A stretch of 64,000 bases of DNA from Annona cherimola (GCA_030490835.1 CM059973.1:52270008-52334007), one strand, 5' to 3'. Positions 38,693 to 51,120 are shown, numbered from the stretch's first letter. The notes: generated by a model not told the origin, from the letters alone. A program made the numbers and translations.

Positions 38693-39577
38693 ATCCTCCC
38701 CCCCTTACAATAGGTTTCGTCCCGAAACCTGTTGCCCTTCAAAAATTCCAAACAATTTTCTTTCTACTATCCATTATTGCATGCCTCAAATTCTATTTTA
38801 GAATTATATAATCTTTTAATACCATTGTGCTATCCTAATAGGGCACACCTTGCATACTTGAATTTTTACTTGCCATTTTATATCCCGGGAATTCATGATA
38901 CTACTGGTTTGCATCACCCATAGTGCGTGTGTGGTTACGTATTGGTATGAATGTGTAACTTCTGAATTAAATAATGAATTTCGTAAAATTTAAATCATAC
39001 CTGTAACCACTTCTTCCTCAGTTTCTTGAGATTCCATTCTGGTGAAGGCTTGGACACGCACATGGTTGTTGGCTATGGCGGGGGCTTTCTGCTAGTCCAA
39101 CTTTCCTCAAGTTGGAGCTTCCTGTGGTTTGTTCGAGCAGTTGAATGATATAAGCTTGTCTTGGCCACAAATGAAGTACTTGATCGTTCTGCATTCCCGA
39201 GCCATATGTCCCGCTTGACCACACTTAAAACATTTCCTCAATCCTTAGAGGGATTCGCCCGAGTGGTGCTTATGGCAAGTTTTGCAAGGTGAGGTACTCT
39301 TTCCTTTTGAATTGGATTCCTCCTTTCCATCCATTACCTTCTCATCCTTCCCTTTCTTGGCCTCATTTTTCTTGGAAGCTGAGAAAAATTGCTCTTAAGC
39401 TTTCCTAAGCTCTTAGGTTCTCATGAACTCTATTTCTAACGCCCTGACTCTTTCTATACTAGAGGCATAATCTCTTATTAGTAATGGGGCTAGTCCATCC
39501 CTTAATTGGGATCTCAGCCCACGTTGAAACCTCTTGCCTCATTTTCTGGCACATTAGCGATCCATGGTACATACCTA
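38693..39577 (-). pseudogene. Second Tekay-B internal copy, 3' part
   Basis: Polypurine tract and hairpin GGTTTCG/CGAAACC (38713-38729), degenerate protease and zinc-knuckle region, then the gag segment around 39541-39577 (start of RYVPWIAN-type text). It shows the same loss of RT, RNase H and integrase as 28481-29527 and similar wording throughout with small differences. It is cut at 39577 by the Athila LTR. Confidence 0.78.
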
Positions 39578-42126
39578 TGGTCGCAATCTTACCGCAAGTG
39601 CACGGGTCGTAGATTGTAGTATATAAATTATCGATCCACAAGGAATTCGGGACTATAAATTTTTCTTTTAAACACTTTCGTGTCGGATATAGAGAAAATA
39701 TAGCAAATAAAAAAGCAAAGTGGGGAGGAAATACAGTAAATAAAAGGGAAAGGAAATAAACAAAATGGGAAGAGAAAATTACAAATTATAATGACTAGAG
39801 AAAATGAGAGTGCGACTATCTAGGGTTTAGGATTTCATATGCATCTTTTGCAACGAGTATTGGTATAATAATTTAAACTGGATATTGTTTGTTAAAGGAG
39901 AACAAATCCTAATTTATCCTTGCACCTTCTCTCGAAACCTACAAGGCGTACCCTAATTTTCTTAACCACCTATTCTCATGAGATTAAGTTAATTAGATTA
40001 CATTAAGTTCTGTGGTTTGTTCATGGAATTCCTCAAAGTCATCATGCCTATTCTCATGGTCTTAGATTTTCAGGTTTAATATCTTGATTATCGTATATTA
40101 GGTTTCCACATCTCGGTTCTATCAGCTAATATATGGAATCATGCCAAAGTACGGGCCTATGTACAAAGCAAGCATAAAAAATTATAAGATATTAAATTAA
40201 CAACAATATCCATCATAAATAAATTAAAAATCTGCACCATGCTACATTGTACGCATGCTACATCCTAAACCCTAGATTTAGGGCTTAGCTGAGCATATTT
40301 AAGTCCAAAATGAAATTAAAATTTAAATCCATTTTAAACAAGACAATTAAAGTTAACAAAGGAAAGGATAGAAAAGCTTATTGGTTTGAAGCCCCGATGG
40401 TGTGTCGATTGCTCCACGCAACTCGCTGGTCCGCCTTTTTCCCGTGCTCTCCACCTTGCTCGCTCTCTTTAATTTCTTTCTCTAATTTTTCTTCAAAATT
40501 CTGCCAGGGATTTCTCTGCCTTGCTGCTCGTTGAATTCTTTCTCTGCTGGAATTATCTATTTGTTGCTTGTCAGAATCTTCTCTCTCCGCTCTCCGCCAA
40601 ATCTGATGGAATTATTTACGCTGCTCGTTAGAATCTTTTGATGAAAAATTCTCCCCCTTGGAATTCCTCTGCTCCCTTTTTATAGCTGCTGAAGACTGCG
40701 CAATTGGCCGTAAATTGAGCTGAAATTAGATTGCTTCAAGTGGGCCCCGAATAATAACGCAGTATGAATTTTTGCACGGTTGCAATGGTATGATGCAGAT
40801 CACATGAATGTGTGGATGTTGCATGAATGCTGCTGAATGCATGATCACGTGAGCTGGATAAATGCATAAATGCATGCTGCTGAATGCATGAAAAAAAATC
40901 ACGTGAATGGGCCACTTGGTTGAATGCATTGTTGCTGCTGGGGTCCACTAAATGGGCAGCTCACGTGAGTGCATTTTGCTGGATATTAATGAGTGGAAGT
41001 GGGGTCCAATGCATGATAAATGGGATGCAGATGGACGTGAATTTTGCTGGAAAATAAATGACATCATGGTGGCATGAATGCTTGTCACGTAAATGGACAA
41101 CAACATTGATTGTGAATGCATGGTCAGCTGATGGACGACTGGATTGCTTGGTTAATTTGTTGGAAATGGATTGATCGGTTTAGATAGGCTAGAATTGGAC
41201 AGCTTGGACGTTAATCATGTGATCTGCATTGTGGGGTCCATTTGTTGATCTCGTGAATGGCTGCTTAGTGTGCATTGCTGAATTTTGTGCGGTCCATTGA
41301 TTTAATGCTTGACCACGTGGAATGCAATGGATGGTTGAATGGTGGGCCGTGAGGATCATTTGAGATGCTAAATTTTCTGGAAATGGACGGCTAGATGGAT
41401 GGGCGATGATGGCTACTAATTTTTGGTGGGGTCCATGATCACGTGAATGTTTATTGGAGAAATGGCAGCTGATTTTTGGTGGGCCACAATCACGAATATG
41501 CTGCTGTTTGACATTGCATTTCACGTGATGGTTATTGCATTGGGGTCCCCCTAAATAAAAATTCTGCAGCTAGGAGTCTATGGAATTCACGTGAATGGCT
41601 GGATCACGTGAAATGCCATGGCTGGATTTTAATGGGTGGACGGCTGAAAAATGCTGATTGTGTTGTTGGAAAAAGAACGGCTGGATGCAACATTTTTAAT
41701 GCATGATGGATGGCTAATTTGGATACTAAAGGCGGTGGAAAATGGACAGCTTGGATGGCATAATTCTGTACGGGCCCACATGAATTTTTGGGTGGTTTAG
41801 ATCAAGCTAGTGAACGGCTGGTGCTGCTTGATTGGTATGTGGGGCCTGCTTGGTGTAGTTTGTTCTCCTGCATAAAAAATATTTAAAATCATTAATTTTC
41901 CAAAATCATTAGTGGGTTATAAAAATTATTCCAAGCCCATGGCAATAAATAAAATGTAATTTCAAGCCAAAAGATTATAAAAATTGTTTAAATTTCTTGA
42001 AATTAATATTTAATACCCAAAAGTTGCAAAACTACATTTTAAACCAAATTTCATATTAATTTCAATTAATACCCACCAAATTGGTATAAAATGTCCACAA
42101 AATATAATACCAATTTCCAATTATCA
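39578..42126 (-). repeat. Athila-1 3' LTR
   Basis: 2549 bp; plus-strand left edge TGGTCGCAATC (TGTTCGCAATC in Athila-2), right edge CAATTATCA followed by the polypurine tract AATACCCCCACACTT. U5/R spans 39578-40684, TATA (minus) at 40676-40684, U3 40685-42126. U3 is ~700 bp longer than in the LTR at 46323. No gene. Confidence 0.8.
40676..41610 (-). promoter_or_regulatory. TATA box with upstream G-box cluster in Athila-1 U3
   Basis: The minus strand has TATAAAAAG (40676-40684). Upstream of it are eight perfect CACGTG sites: 40846, 40900, 40962, 41314, 41440, 41522, 41588 and 41605 (first bases), mixed with repeated GGGGTCCA and TGAATGCAT. CACGTG is the core bound by plant bZIP and bHLH factors; a role here is inference. 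The Athila-2 LTR has one (47766). Confidence 0.7.
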
Positions 42127-43674
42127 AATACCCCCACACTTGAACTTTTGCTTGTCCTCAAGCAAATATAAAGGAATTCAAGAACAAATTGCAAAATTTC
42201 AAAACTTTGAGCAAAAATAGAAAATAAATATTTGGCCCATCATCAAAACTAATGAGAGTATTAAATTAAAGAATTTAGAACATGATACTCATTGAACATC
42301 TCAGTCAACAATCCCTTCTCACATAACTAATATTGTATACCCTGTCACCTAATTTGTTTTTGATCATAAAGAGTTAAAAACTCCCGCAATAAAGTTTTAA
42401 TTATCAAATATCTTCCTCATTTATTTGGTTATTCAATACACACATTTGATAATTCAAGTGATAGTAGTAGTGTAGAAAATATTAGTCAAATTACCTCATA
42501 TACATCTCATCAAAATTTTCCATTTAGATTTCCAACTCAGTCAGCCAATTCATAGGATCATAAGGACTTAATAGGACAACGATCAGGTTTGGCACATTAA
42601 ATAAATTTTCAAAAAAATTGAACCGTCTCTGCATGACTTGAGCCTCATTTTACAACAGGAAATAATGCTACCCCCACACTTAGTGCTTTTATTCTTTTTC
42701 AAGCCTGTTCTTATCCTTAGTTTAGCTCCTTTTTTTTATTAACCAAGTCCGGCAATAATTTTCTTCACCATATTTCAGGGAATCTGGGAAGTCATTATTT
42801 GCACAGCCAGGAGATATTATTCTCTGTTTCACTTTTCAGCTCAGAATTCAATTTCAAAGTTGGTTCAATGAAGTGAGATTGTGGTTTAGAAAAAATTTAA
42901 GTTCAGGCTCAATAGGGGTAAACAACTATTATACTTTCAAATATAGGCTAATTATGACAAAAAAATTGCCTTAATCGTGTCCATGAATTGATTTTTGGCT
43001 TTGGAAATTTCTTCAACCAGAATAAAATTTTTCATGTTTATGTGAAAAACTAGCTTCTTAAATGACAATTGTGTGTATTAGAAAGACTTTTGATAAATTA
43101 GAGAAGATTACTCTGATTTTGAAAGAAAACAAGATCGGTTCCTAGGTATATCAGTTTCATCAAGTGATTCGGGTCAAAAACTCAAGTATTTTCAACAAGT
43201 ACATGTTCAAAAATAAATTTAACATCGCATTAAGCATCAACTTTTCCTAACTCAAAGATATTGAAATTTCACGTATTTTTTGCTTTCAAGGCATACAAGA
43301 CTTCAAAGTGGGGTCTAATATCACCTTTTATGCAGGAATTGCCCAAAGTTTTTTTTTATGACAAAAATATAATCATTGGGGAAGTGAAAGAAATATTTAG
43401 AGAAAATTAATGCAACACATTCACCACCACACTTGAAGTTGACGTTGTCCTCAATGTAAATCATGTCATCAATATAAAGGGAGTAATTATAAAAATGTGA
43501 GATATTAACTTCCCTGTTTTGGCGAGTTAAACCGAATTTGCATCCCATGGTGCTTGTTTCCAAGTAGACTCTGAAAATAACCAATAAAGCTCAAAATTAA
43601 AAAGTATCAAAATTCTAAAAAGAAACTAAAAGAAAAATTAAAACTAAAACTTCCCTGAAAGAAAAAAGGAAAAG
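42127..43674 (-). other. Athila-1 3' non-coding region and polypurine tract
   Basis: The polypurine tract (minus AAGTGTGGGGGTATT) is at 42127-42141. The rest has no usable ORF but is well conserved with 48180-49721, including the box TTCACCATATTTCAGGG at 42765-42788, the phrase CTACCCCCACACTTAGTGC near 42670, and an A-rich run before the hairpin. Long non-coding 3' regions are usual for Athila-type elements. Confidence 0.72.
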
Positions 43675-43730
43675 TTTGGGTTGCTCCCAAAAAGCGCTTA
43701 GTTTAAAGTCATCAGCCTGACTGCAGATTT
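43675..43730 (-). other. Conserved hairpin after Athila-1 pol stop
   Basis: TTTGGG / CCCAAA stem with a five-base loop (43675-43691), followed on the plus strand by AAGCGCTTAGTTTAAAGTCATCAG, written here as AAGCGCTTAG then TTTAAAGTCATCAG. Equivalent blocks with different stem bases occur at 49722 and 54848. Confidence 0.75.
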
Positions 43731-46322
43731 TCAATTGAGTGGCGTGGTTTCGCAGAAGGAGTGGATGACTCCTTTTGGAATGTGATCCCCTGAGAAGTAG
43801 GGTTTCAGGCGCTGCCCATTGACTTTGAATGCTCCCGTCTTTTCACTCCAGATTTTAACAGCTCCATGAGGAAACACTTGTAATACTTTGAATGGTCCCG
43901 ACTACCTCGATTTCAGTTTTCCTGGAAACAATTTAAAATGAGAATTAAAAAGCAACACCAGGTCATTAGCTTTGATTATCTTCTGTCGGATGTGTTTGTC
44001 ATGCCAAAATTTTATTTTTTCCTTGTACATCTTTGAATTTTCATAGGCGTCGAGTCGAATCTCTTCAAGTTCATCAAACTGTAGTGGGCGCCTTTCTCCT
44101 GCAGATTTCAGATCAAAATTCAAAAATTTGATTGCCCAGTATGCTTTGTGCTCCAGCTCTACAGGCAAGTGGCATGATTTTCCATAGACTAGTCAGAAAG
44201 GTGTTGTTCCGATCGGAGTCTTGAATGCAGTGCGGTATACCCAAAGAGCATCATCGAGTTGCCTTGACCAATCTCGTCATGATTGGGATACCATCTTCTC
44301 GAGTACGTGTTTAATTTCGCGGTTCGAGATTTCAGCCTGGCCACTTGTTTGTGGGTGGTATGGGGTGGCGATTTTATGTGTGACCCCATATTTCTTGAGC
44401 AGTTGCTCCATTTTCTTGTTACAGAAGTGGCTTCCTCCACTTATGATTGCTCGTGGTACACCAAATCTGGTAAAAATATTGTGTTTTAAGAATTCGGCGA
44501 CCACCCGTGAGTCATTTGTTGGAGAAGCGATCGCCTCCACCCATCTAGTTACATAATCAACCGCTAGAAGTATGTACTGGTTGTTGAATGAGGATGGAAA
44601 AGGTCCCATGAAATCCATGCCCCAGACATCGAATGGTTCGACCTTGAGAATGCTTGTGAGTGGCATCTCGTTTCGCTTTGAAATGTTTCCTGTCCTTTGG
44701 CACCTGTCATAGGTTAGTGTAAAAGATTGAGCATCTTTGAACAAAGTGGGCCAAAAGAAACCCGATTGTAGGACTTTTGCTGCAGTTTTGGTGGGACCCA
44801 TGTGTCCACCATATGGTGAAGAATGACAGTGATAAAGAATGGTTTGGATCTCCTCATTTGGTACACATCGGCGAATTAGACCGTCGCCGCATCTCTTGTA
44901 TAGGTATGTGTCCTCCTATATGTAGTATTTCACGTCCGCCATGAATCTCTTTTTCTGTTGATAGCTGAAATTGGATGAAATTTCTTTACAGATCAAGTAA
45001 TTAACAATGTCTCCATACCATGGCATTGACACTTCTTTAAGTGCAAGCAGGGATTCATCGGGAAATTCCTCATTAATTTGCTCATCAATTTTCTCAATTG
45101 ATGGTAGTCTCGACAGACGATCAGCTACAACATTCTTTGTGCCTTTTTTGTCTCGGATTTCAAGGTCAAATTCTTATAATAGCAAAATCCAGCGAATCAA
45201 CCTTGGTTTAGCATCTTTCTTGGCAATTAGATATCGAATGGCTGCGTGGTCTGTGTAGACAATCACCTTTGACCCTACAAGATAAGAATGAAACTTATCA
45301 ATAGCGAATACAACAGCTAATAATTCTTTTTCAGTGGTAGCATAGTTGACTTGAGCGTCATCTAGGGTTTTGCTTGCATAATAAATCACCACTGGCTAGT
45401 TGTCCTTTCGTTAACCCAAAATTGCCCCAACCGCATGGTCACTTGCATCGCACATGATCTCAAATGGTAGGCTCCAGTCAGGCGGCTGTATAATTAGGGC
45501 AGTGGTCAAAGCTTCTTTTAACCTGCAAAATGAATTTAAACAGTCATTAGAAAAATTAAATTTTACATCTTGATTTAGCAGGTTAGTCAGTGGCTTAGAA
45601 ATTTTAGAAAAATCTTTAATGAAACGTCGATAGAAACCGGCATGTCCCAGGAAACTCCGAATTCCTTTGACCGAATTAGGTGGCGGTAATTTTTCAATGA
45701 CTTCTATTTTTGCCCGGTCAACCTCAATACCTCTGCTTGAAACTAAATGCCCTAATACAATTCCTTCCTGTACCATGAAATGACATTTTTCCCAATTCAA
45801 AACCAAGTTGGCTTCTTCACATCCCTGTAAAACCTTAGTTAAGTTAGATAAGCATGATTCAAATGTAGTGCCATAAACAAAAAAATCATCCATAAATACC
45901 TCCATTATATGTTCAATGTAATCAGAAAATATAGCCATCATGCATCGTTGAAAAGTGGCAGGTGCATTACAAAGATCGAAAGGCATGTGTCTATATGCAA
46001 AAGTGTCGTATGGACAGGTGAAAGTGGTTTTCTCTTGATCCTGTGGGTGAATAGGAATCTGAAAGTAGCCAGAGTAACCATCCAAATAGCAGAAGTAAGA
46101 GTGATTAACAAGTCATTCAAGCATTTGATCAATGAAAGGCAAAGGAAAATGATCATTTTGGGTGACAATATTTAATTTGTGATAATCGATGCACATCACC
46201 AACCTGTGACTATCCTCGTGGGTATAAGTTCATTTTCATCATTTTTCACGACAGTCATACCGCCTTTCTTTGGTACAACAAGTACTGGGCTTACCCAACT
46301 ACTATCAGAAATAGGGTAGATG
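43731..46322 (-). pseudogene. Athila-1 pol: RT, RNase H, integrase
   Basis: From 46322 leftward: SDSSWVSPVLVVPKKGG, then the RT core with YSGYFQIPIHPQDQEKTTF, LCNAPATFQRCMMAIF and the catalytic pair in EVFMDDFFVYG (open 46085-45411). Next is RNase H (CDASDHAVGAILG, a stop, [31 protein letters not shown]), the integrase zinc region ([19 protein letters not shown]), the core [21 protein letters not shown] where the family usually has a second Asp, and [17 protein letters not shown]. The tail ends at TGA 43731-43733. Stops near 45408, 45173, 44910 and 44270 inactivate it. Insertion of Athila-2 removed the upstream part. Confidence 0.88.
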
Positions 46323-48179
46323 TGTTCGCAATCTCACCACAAGTGCACAGGTCGTAGATTGTAGCATATAAATTATCGATCCACATGGAATTCAGGACTA
46401 TAAAATTTTGCTTTTAAATGCTTTTGCGTCGGATATGGAGATAATATAACAAATAAAATAGAAAAGTGGGGAAGAAATGCAGTAAATAAAAGGGAAAGAA
46501 AATAAATAAAATGGGAAGAATTGAAAATTAAAAATGAGGAGAGAAAGCGAGAGTGCAAGTACCTAGGGTCTAGGATTTCACATGGGTATTTTTGCAACGG
46601 GTAGTGGTATAATTATTTAATTTGGATATTGTTTGTTAAAGGAGAACAAACCATAATTTGTCCTTGCACCTTCTCTCGAAACCTACAAGGTGTACCCTAA
46701 TTTTCTTAACCACCTATTCTCATAGGATTAAGTTAATTAGAATTCATTAAGTTTTGTGGTTTGTTCATGTAATTCCTCAAGGTCATCATGCCTATTTTCA
46801 TGGTCTTAGATTTTTAGGTTTAATATCTTAATTTTCGTATATTAGATTTCTACCTCTCGGTTCCATCACCTAATATATGGAATCATGCCAAAGTACGGGC
46901 CCATGTACATAGCAAGCATAAAAATCACAAGACATTAAATTAACAACAACATTCAAACTAAATGAATTAAAAATCCACACCACGCTGCATTGTACGCATG
47001 CTACATCCTAAACCCTAGATTTAAGGTTTAGCCAAGCATGTTTAAGTTCAAAATAAAATTAAAATTACAATCCATCTTAAACAAGATAACAAAAATTAAA
47101 ATGAGAACAGATAGAAAAGCTTATTGGTATGAAGCCCCGATGGTGTGTCGGCTGCTCCACGCAACTTGCTGGTCCGCCTTTTTCCCGTGCTCTCCACCTC
47201 CTTGCTCTTTCTTTCTTTCTCAACTTTCTGCTCGTAAATTTCTCTGCTCCAAATTCTGTGTGAAATTTCTATCTGCTCTGGAATTCTATGTTGGAATTTT
47301 TAACTGGAATTTTTGTCTGATTCCACCTTAGAATATTCTCATCATAATAAAACGAACTCCTCCCTTGGAATTTTTCTACTCCCCGGTACTCTCTTCTGGA
47401 ATTGCTTCTTTTTATAGCCATGTGAATGGGCAGCTATGAATTAAAATTGGTGGGCCCTTCGATTGAAGCATCTCGTGACTTCCTGCTGGAAATTATCTAT
47501 TGCAATGGGGTCCATGGTTGCTGAATCGTGATCGAGCAACCCATGTAGTGGATGCTCAAAAATTGCTGCTGCGATTTTCATGATGCTGCATTGGACGGTC
47601 ATTGGGGTCCACCTCATGTGAATTTCTGCTACAATTGATGTTGCTTTAATGTATGCTGTATTGAACGGCTGGACAGCTTGGTGCGTGAATGGATTAATGG
47701 GCGGGGTCCACTAGCTGTGAATGCATTCGGTGATGAATGCATTGCTGAATATGGTTGTTGCATCTCACGTGAATATGTTGTTGGAGGAATGGGTGATGGC
47801 TTGTGGACGTTTGAATTTGCTGAATGCTTGGGTATGGACGTTGATCTACTCTTGCTGATTTTTGAACAGTCCAGATTGTGGGATTCACTTTGGATAATTT
47901 GTTTTCCTGTATAAAAAAATATTTAAATCATTAATTTGTCAAAATCATTAGTGGGTTATTATTAAAAAAATTTCAAACCCATTTAATTTCATGGCAACAA
48001 ATAAAATGTAATTTCAAGCCAAAAGATTATAGAAATTGTTTAACTTGCTTGAAATTAATACTTAATACCCAAAAGTTGCAAAATCACATTTTAAACCAAA
48101 TTTCATATTAATTTCAATTAATTATCAATCAAATTAGTATAAAATGTCCACAAAATATAATAGTAATTTTCAATTATCA
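46323..48179 (-). repeat. Athila-2 3' LTR
   Basis: 1857 bp from TGTTCGCAATC to CAATTATCA, then polypurine tract. U5/R matches the Athila-1 LTR closely. TATA (minus) at 47408-47416; U3 is short (47417-48179) with one CACGTG (47766-47771). No gene; the open frame on the plus strand at 47678-47914 lies inside U3. Confidence 0.82.
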
Positions 48180-49721
48180 AATACCCCCACACTTGAACTT
48201 TTGCTTGTCCTCAAGCAAATATAAAAGAATTTAAGAACAGATTGCAAAATTTCAAAACTTTGAGAAAAAATAGAAAATAATTGTTTAGCCCATCATTAAA
48301 ACTAACGAGAGTATTAAAAATTTTGAAACATGATACTTATTGAAAATATCTGTCAATAATCCCTTCTTACATGACTAATACTGCACACCCTGTACCTAAT
48401 TTGTTTTCAATAATTAAGATTTAAAAACTCCAGCAATAAACTCTTAATTACCATATATCTTCCTCATTTATCTAGTTATTCAATACACACATTCAATAAT
48501 TCAAGTGATGGTAGTAGTTAAATATCTCATATACATCTCATAAAATTTTTACATTTAAATTTCCTTTATCGACTCTATTAGCCAATTCATAAGATCATAA
48601 GGGCTTAATAGGACAACGGTTAGGTTTGGTAGAAGAAATAAAATTTTCAAAAATTGAACCGTCTCCACATGACTTGAGCCTCATTTTACAACAGGAAATA
48701 ATGCTACCCCCACACTTAGTGCTTTTATTTTCTTTCAAGCCTGTTCTTACCCTTGAGTTTAGAGCTTTTTTTTTAAACCAAGTCCGACAATAATTTCCCT
48801 CACCATATTTCAGGTTATCTGGGAAGTCATTATTTATTATTTGCACAGTCAGGAGATAATATTCCCTGTTTCACTTTTCAGCTCAGAATTCAATTTCAAA
48901 GTTGGTTCAATCAAGTAGGAATTGTGGTTTAGGAAAAATTTAAGTTCATGCTCAATAGGGGTAAACAACAGTTATATTTTCAAATAAAGGCTCATCATAA
49001 AAAAATTGCCTTAATCATGTCCATGAATTGGTTTAATAGAGTTTTGGCTTTGAAAATTTCTTCAACCAGAATAAAATTTTTCATGTATATGGGAAAAACT
49101 ACCTTCTTAAATGACAATTGTGTATTAGAAAAACTTTTGATAAATTAGAGAGGATTACTCTGATTTTGAAAGAAAACAAGATCGGTTCCTAGGTATATTA
49201 GTTTCATCAAGTGATTCGGGACAAAAAAATCCAAGTATTTTCAATAAGTACATGTTCAAAAATAAATTTAACATCTCATTAAGCATCAACTTTTCCTCAC
49301 TCAAAGATGTTGAAATCCACGTATGGTTTGCTTTCAAGGCATGCAAGAGTTCAAAGTAAGGTCTAATATTACCTTTTATGCAAGAATTTCCCAAAGTTTT
49401 TTTTAACAACAATATAAACATCAGGGTAGTGAAAGAAAGATTTAGAGAAAATTAATGCAACGCATTCACCCCCGCACTTGAAGTTGACATTGTCCTCAAT
49501 GTAAATCATGCCATCAAAATAAAGGGAGTAATTGTAAAAATGTGAAATGTTAACTTCCCTATTTTGGCGAGTTGAACCGAATTTGTATCCCATGGTGCTT
49601 CTTTCCAAGTAGACTCTGAAAATAACCAATAAAGCTCAAAATTAAAAAGTATCAAAATTCTAAAAAGAAACTAAAAGAAAAAATAAAACTAAAACTTCCC
49701 TGAAAAGAAAAAAAGAAAAAA
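48180..49721 (-). other. Athila-2 3' non-coding region
   Basis: Polypurine tract ATACCCCCACACTTG at the left, then ~1.5 kb nearly collinear with 42127-43674, including the CACCATATTTCAGG box at 48799-48823 and the TACCCCCACACTTAGTGC phrase near 48703. No gene. Confidence 0.72.
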
Positions 49722-49739
49722 TTCGGGTTGCCTCCCGAA
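49722..49739 (-). other. Conserved hairpin after Athila-2 gag-protease
   Basis: TTCGGG / CCCGAA stem around the loop TTGCCT, followed by CAGCGCTTGG. Same position relative to the 3' non-coding region as at 43675, but with different stem bases that still pair. Confidence 0.8.
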
Positions 49740-49789
49740 CAGCGCTTGGTTTAAAGTCATCAACCCGACTCCAGTTTGATCATCTGATG

Positions 49790-51120
49790 TTAACCAACTC
49801 CAACTTTTGCATTTCCGTGACTCTTTTTTTTGCCTCCAGATTTCTTTACATTCGTCGTTCTTTGAATTGACCTCCATAATTGCTTGAGAATTTTTTCTGC
49901 CAATGAAGCACTGCAATTAGTTTTAAAAGAATGACAAGAAGGAGGATGAATAGTTACCAGTTTAGCAGCTTTTGTCTTTTGTTCATCAGATTTCTGTAGT
50001 TTTGATCTCCCTCTTTTAGATGTTGCCACAGATTCTGCAACGTGTTGATTCAGGTTTTCCACAGCTTCTCCTTTACTTTTGTTTGTCCAAGTTGAAATTT
50101 CTTTGTTCGTTGACTCATTGACCACGTCAACCCGTAAATAAGAGTTATTAAGAGAGGGGTTTTTCATGGCTGAGAAGAGGTTGAATTCCATTTTCTCATC
50201 TCCAACTGTCAGAGAAAGTTGACCATTCTTAACGTCGATGATGGCTCCAGTAGTGACTAAGAAAGGTCGTCCAAGAATGATTAGAATTTGGCGATCCTCC
50301 TCCATGTCGAGGACTACAAAGTCGATCGGGATGAACAACTTGCCGACTTTCATGGGAACATCTTCAAGAATACCAACCGGAAATTTGATTGATCGATCGG
50401 CCAGTTGGAGAGACATAGAAGTTGGTTTTGGATCGCTGATGTTCAACTTTTTACAGATGGAGACAGGAATCAGACTTACACTGGCTCCGAGATCACATAG
50501 TGCCTTGCTAATTTGGAAATTCCCAAGAGCACAAGGAATAGAGAAACTCCCAGGATCCTTGAGCTTTTCAGGTAGCTTATTCTGCAAGATGGCGCTGCAC
50601 TCTTCAGTGAGTGCAATGGTTCCGTGCTCCTCGAGCTTTCTTTTGTTGGACAGCATCTCTTTGAGAAATTTTGCATAAACTGGCATTTGGGAAAGCATGT
50701 CAATGAAAGGCACGTTGATTGACAGGTTCTTGAGAGTAGAAATAAACTTCTCGAACTACTTTTGGAGCTTAGCCTGTCGTTGCCTTTGTGGGAAGGGGAG
50801 AGGAGGCTGCTAAGGAGGTGGTAGTACATATTTATTTTCCACCACTGGTTCTGGTTGTGGCTCCTCTTCTTGCTTCTTTTCCTGCTTGGCATATTTTTCT
50901 CTGACCATTTGAGATGGGTCGTGCTGCTTTCCACTCCGCAAGGTAACTGCCTGCACCTTCTCCTTAGGGTTTATTTCAGGTTGGCTAGGGAGTTTTCCCT
51001 AGTCTTTATGGGATGAGGTAGTGGCATGTTGGGCAATTTGATCTTCAAGCAACTTGATGTGGGTTTGCATTTGGTCCATTCTTTCATCATTTTTCTTGAG
51101 CATTTGAATGTTGGGCAATT
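49790..51120 (-). pseudogene. Athila-2 gag C-part and aspartic protease
   Basis: The minus-strand open frame 50713-49790 (307 codons) has the gag motif PFIDMLSQMPVYAKFLKE, then LEEHGTIALTEECSAILQ and a retropepsin-like domain: ALCDLGASVSLIPVSI has DLG where many elements have DSG, usual for Athila/Tat, then ILGRPFLVTTGAIIDV. Upstream pieces (LPSQPEINPKE, VTLRSGK, MLKKNDERMDQMQTHIK) are gag text with stops and frame changes up to ~51120, where the sequence switches to Tekay LTR. The C terminus is a basic, Lys-rich tail ending VGVG*. Confidence 0.85.

Larger units (their letters stand above)
39578..46322 (-). mobile_element. Athila-1: gypsy element of Athila/Tat type, 3' half
   Basis: Minus-strand order: RT (cut at 46322), RNase H, integrase, spacer hairpin, 1.5-kb 3' non-coding region, polypurine tract, 3' LTR. 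The wording of RT and integrase (YRHMPF...LCNAPATFQRCMMAIF; YGKSCHLPVELEHKAYWA) and the long 3' non-coding region are characteristic of Athila/Tat gypsy elements. The LTR edge at 39578 interrupts Tekay-B text. The 5' part is missing beyond the Athila-2 insertion. Confidence 0.85.
46323..51120 (-). mobile_element. Athila-2: gag-protease-only derivative, 5' end missing
   Basis: Minus-strand order: gag/protease (51120-49790), spacer hairpin (49739-49722), 3' non-coding region, polypurine tract (48180-48195), 3' LTR (48179-46323). RT, RNase H and integrase are absent: the protease tail leads straight to the spacer block that in Athila-1 follows integrase. The LTR edge lies in Athila-1 RT with AGATG as candidate target duplication (46318-46322). 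Upstream it ends abruptly at ~51120 against a Tekay LTR. Confidence 0.8.

Noticed and set aside
47678..47914. 78-codon plus-strand ORF
   Set aside because: Located in the Athila-2 U3; no homology seen and not conserved in the sibling LTR.
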